Of a DNA stretch of 64,000 bases, positions 61,449 through 64,000 are shown one piece after another. The DNA is taken from the NCBI GenBank assembly GCA_029552945.1, contig JAKPDD010000046.1:72366-136365 (forward strand). The letters are read 5' to 3'. The position numbers were made by a program, and so were the translations under genes. Source of the DNA: Spirochaetota bacterium (GTDB lineage Bacteria > Spirochaetota > GWB1-36-13 > JAKPDD01). Below the pieces are notes generated by a model. That model had not been told where the DNA came from. It made no database searches and saw nothing but the letters and a program-made list of their open reading frames with translations. Within the stretch, counting starts at the first letter, position 1. Every line of letters begins with the position of its first letter.

Positions 61449-64000
61449 GTGGATATTCAAGAATTATTTAGTAGTCGGATTGATAAAGATAGAGTCTATA
61501 ATATTTTAAAATCACTTAAGTTTAAAAATATAGATATTATTGATAGGGGGCTTGATAGATTAATATCAATTTTAGGTAAAGACTTATCATTTTTAAAACC
61601 CTTATTATTAAGAATGTTTAAAATAATTAAAAATCTTCCTGACCCTGATAGGGGATTTTTAAACCTATTGAAGTTTCTTGAAAATACAGCTTCGCCTTTT
61701 ATACACTTTAATTTTATAAACCAGGATTATAAGATATTAAAAACTGTATTAAAAATATTTTCAAACTCACAATTTCTTGCTGATATTTTAATTACAAAAC
61801 CAAATTATCTTGAATATTTTCTTTTTGAAAGTATTGATAAAAGAGTAGATTCATTTAATGACTTACTTAAAAGTGGATTAGATTTTATTAATAATTTTAG
61901 CAGTAAAGAATTAAAACTTAATGCTGTAAGAAGGTTTCAGAAAAGAGAGTTATTAAGGATAGGTGGTAATGATATACTTGGATTTTATAGTGTTGAGGAG
62001 ACAACTTATCAGTTATCTATATTAGCTGATGTTATCCTTGAGTTGATTTATAGAATTGAAAATTATAATAACAGTAAGGTTGCTATAATATCACTTGGGA
62101 AATTAGGTTCTCTTGAGCTTAATTACTCATCTGATATTGATCTTATATTTGTTTCTGAAAGTCTAGATAATAATGTTATTTCTTTAGCACAGAGGATTAT
62201 AAAAGATATTTCTGATTTTTCACAGGAAGGTTTTTTATACAGGGTAGATACAAGGTTAAGACCTGAGGGTAGTAAAGGATCCCTAGTAAATGATCTTGAT
62301 TTTTATAGGTTTTATTTTGATAATAGGGCAAGAATCTGGGAAAGGCAGGCATATCTTAAAGCAAGATTTAGTGCAGGTGATAGGGATTTGGGCGATGAAT
62401 TTATTGATATTGTAAAAAAGTTTGTTTATAAAAAATATATGAGTTATGATGAAATACAGAGCATTAAATTACTTAAAAAGTCTATAGAAGATAGGACTAT
62501 TTCAAATAATGAATGGAATAGGGAGGTAAAAACTGGTTTTGGTGGTATAAGAGATATAGAGTTTTTTGTGCAATTTATTCAGTTAATATTTGGTGGTTTG
62601 AATGATAGACTTAGAGAGAGTAATACATTTAAGGCTTTATATAAGTTATATGAGAATAGTTTTATAGATTATAATGAGTATAAGACTCTTTATAAGGCTT
62701 ACTCTTTTTTAAGAAAACTTGAAAACTTTTTACAGATTGCTGAGTATAGGCAGATACATTTACTTCCAGAAAATGAGCAAGAGAGAGAAATTATAGCAAA
62801 AAGACTTGATTTTAAAAGCTTAAAAGAGTTTGATAGTTATTATAAAGACATTACTTTAAAAGTAAGGTCTATATTTGATAAATATTTTAAAGAAGCGTTT
62901 AATTATAGCCCTTTAATAGATATATATTTTTTTGATGAAGATAAACCTTCACAAAAGTTTATTGAGACTTTAAATCAGTACGGTATTACTGATGTTAATT
63001 CGTTTTATGTGATTAAAGAGCTTGTTAATTCACTTAAAGATAAATATCTTTTTATTAATGCAATTAATTTAATACTTGGGGCTATAAAAGATTATGCATT
63101 TGATAATAATAAGGCTATTCGTAATATAGTTAGAGTAATAAATTCTTATAAGGGAGTTGATGCTTTCTTTAATTTAATAAAAAATAATCCTAATTTTACT
63201 AAAAATATCATAAAACTTGTTTCTTTTAGTGACTTTATAGTTGAAATTATTGAAAAGCAGCCTGCTGTTCTTGACCTTTTAACAGAAGATAATGTACTTA
63301 AAAATCCTACAACAGATGAACAGTTCGATAGTATTATTTCAAACCTTGCTGAAAATATTGAGTATAGGTCAGCAATAAAGATGCTTTATGAGATGGAGAT
63401 ATTTAAGATATCAAGTATGGATATAATAATGGATTCAAATATTACTGAAGTTTGTGGAATGTTGTCGCTTGCTGCAGAAAAGATATTATTGTATTGTATA
63501 AATTACCTTGGACTTAATACTGATGATCTTGCTTTTATATTTCTTGGAAAACTTGCTGGAAAGGAACTTTCATACAGGTCAGACCTTGATATTATTGTAA
63601 TATGTGAAGACGAAAATGTTCATAAAAATATTAATAAGATTTATAAACTTATAGACTTTATGAAAGATTCTTTTAATATTGACTTAAGACTTAGACCTGA
63701 TGGCAAAAACTCACCAATAGTTACCTCTATTAGCTATTTTGAAAAATATATGTCTACTAAAATTGAAGATTGGGAGAGATTGTTTTATTCAAGGTCAAGG
63801 GTTTTTTCATATTCTGAAGGACTGAGATATAGGGTAGAAAAAATTATATCCAATTTTGTTTATAAAACAGATTATAATAGACTTAAAAATAGTATTATTG
63901 ATATGAGGAATAAAATAGCAACTTCTTTTGATAAAAATGACTTTAAAAAAGGATATGGTGGTTTGATAGATATTGAGTTTGTTGTCTGCTACTATATAAT
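61449..64000 (+). CDS. glnE: glutamine synthetase adenylyltransferase GlnE-like protein (3' part missing)
   Basis: At least 850 residues; it runs off the right edge. GTG (61449-61451) is the start, with AAAGAGA upstream. Two nucleotidyltransferase domains are seen: the first with GKLGSLELNYSSDIDLIF and RLRPEGSKGS (about 215-285), and FGGIRDIEFFVQF; the second with GKLAGKELSYRSDLDIIV (about 700-717), RLRPDGKNSPI and GYGGLIDIEFVV. GlnE adenylylates and de-adenylylates glutamine synthetase with the nitrogen state, under PII control. No glnB or glnD is in the window. Confidence 0.88.
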   Translation, partial: MDIQELFSSRIDKDRVYNILKSLKFKNIDIIDRGLDRLISILGKDLSFLKPLLLRMFKIIKNLPDPDRGFLNLLKFLENTASPFIHFNFINQDYKILKTVLKIFSNSQFLADILITKPNYLEYFLFESIDKRVDSFNDLLKSGLDFINNFSSKELKLNAVRRFQKRELLRIGGNDILGFYSVEETTYQLSILADVILELIYRIENYNNSKVAIISLGKLGSLELNYSSDIDLIFVSESLDNNVISLAQRIIKDISDFSQEGFLYRVDTRLRPEGSKGSLVNDLDFYRFYFDNRARIWERQAYLKARFSAGDRDLGDEFIDIVKKFVYKKYMSYDEIQSIKLLKKSIEDRTISNNEWNREVKTGFGGIRDIEFFVQFIQLIFGGLNDRLRESNTFKALYKLYENSFIDYNEYKTLYKAYSFLRKLENFLQIAEYRQIHLLPENEQEREIIAKRLDFKSLKEFDSYYKDITLKVRSIFDKYFKEAFNYSPLIDIYFFDEDKPSQKFIETLNQYGITDVNSFYVIKELVNSLKDKYLFINAINLILGAIKDYAFDNNKAIRNIVRVINSYKGVDAFFNLIKNNPNFTKNIIKLVSFSDFIVEIIEKQPAVLDLLTEDNVLKNPTTDEQFDSIISNLAENIEYRSAIKMLYEMEIFKISSMDIIMDSNITEVCGMLSLAAEKILLYCINYLGLNTDDLAFIFLGKLAGKELSYRSDLDIIVICEDENVHKNINKIYKLIDFMKDSFNIDLRLRPDGKNSPIVTSISYFEKYMSTKIEDWERLFYSRSRVFSYSEGLRYRVEKIISNFVYKTDYNRLKNSIIDMRNKIATSFDKNDFKKGYGGLIDIEFVVCYYI

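Noticed and set aside
1-64000. CRISPR array, IS element, rRNA or tRNA genes
   Set aside because: No direct-repeat arrays, transposase frames or GC-rich RNA-like patches were seen in reading the window; a tRNA search program would be needed to exclude a single tRNA.

Overview
The window is a stretch of very AT-rich bacterial chromosome (most gaps between genes are nearly pure A/T) carrying about 62 closely packed genes, mostly in short operons on both strands, with many 4-base ATGA overlaps. I see no rRNA, tRNA, CRISPR array, insertion sequence or prophage. Gene content points to a motile, chemotactic cell with an outer membrane: a FlgF/FlgG-family rod protein, CheR, LolA-type carriers, a POTRA/beta-barrel protein, an RND (MMPL) exporter with an outer-membrane partner, RlpA and a soluble lytic transglycosylase. 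Several details look spirochaete-like to me: an MMPL gene next to a TP0789-type LolA-like gene, a PASTA protein between fmt and rpe, an acidic protein with conserved ends, and a helicase-associated-domain protein without a helicase. A branched-chain polyamine synthase (BpsA) hints at a thermophilic lineage. The affiliation is inference, not proven.

Layout. 1-3.4 kb (minus): ttcA (cut by the left edge), folP, a ferritin-like protein, a small hypothetical and a two-TM sensor-like protein. 3.7-4.4 kb (minus): two HPr-like genes. 4.5-7.0 kb (plus): murA, a flagellar rod gene, yjbQ. 7.0-8.2 kb (minus): POTRA/beta-barrel protein. 8.3-9.6 kb (plus): ECF sigma factor, small membrane protein, Spy/CpxP-like periplasmic protein, a Cnr-like signalling module. 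9.6-15.5 kb (minus): tetR, MMPL exporter, LolA-like protein, DUF1302-like outer-membrane protein. 15.6-18.2 kb (plus): cdsA, purU, a lipoprotein. 18.2-20 kb (minus): an atypical ABC ATPase and a UPF0104/LPG-synthase-type membrane protein. 20-29.7 kb (plus): a LuxR/MalT-like ATPase regulator without a canonical start codon, lolA, rodZ, rimO, pgsA, an SLBB protein, an acidic protein and a GAF protein. 29.7-34.3 kb (minus): hisE, hisG, a helicase-associated-domain protein, an HTH-receiver regulator and an MFS transporter. 34.7-36.9 kb (plus): nfnA-nfnB. 36.9-43.9 kb (minus): recJ, cheR, hisC, rlpA, slt. 44-48.8 kb (plus): def, fmt, PASTA protein, rpe, an unknown, a HAD phosphatase and a thioesterase. 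48.9-50.9 kb (minus): aminotransferase, zinc-site protein and polyprenol-kinase-like protein. 51.2-53.4 kb (plus): CsgG-like/outer-membrane protein and a Xer recombinase. 53.5-59.1 kb (minus): OppD-type ATPase, nitrilase, bpsA, a purD-purE fusion and a receiver/RsbW-like protein. 59.2-64 kb (plus): a hybrid sensor kinase and glnE (cut by the right edge).

How the genes connect. Envelope biogenesis dominates (murA, rodZ, lolA, cdsA, pgsA, rlpA, slt, RND system, barrel proteins). Folate/one-carbon and purine genes are spread over the window (folP, purU, fmt, purDE), as are histidine genes (hisE, hisG, hisC). Signalling proteins are numerous and often have reduced or unusual architectures. The items most worth following up are the ECF/Spy-like module, the purD-purE fusion, the BpsA gene, the ATP-dependent regulator that seems to start at ATA, the pair of HPr paralogues and the orphan helicase-associated protein in the his operon.
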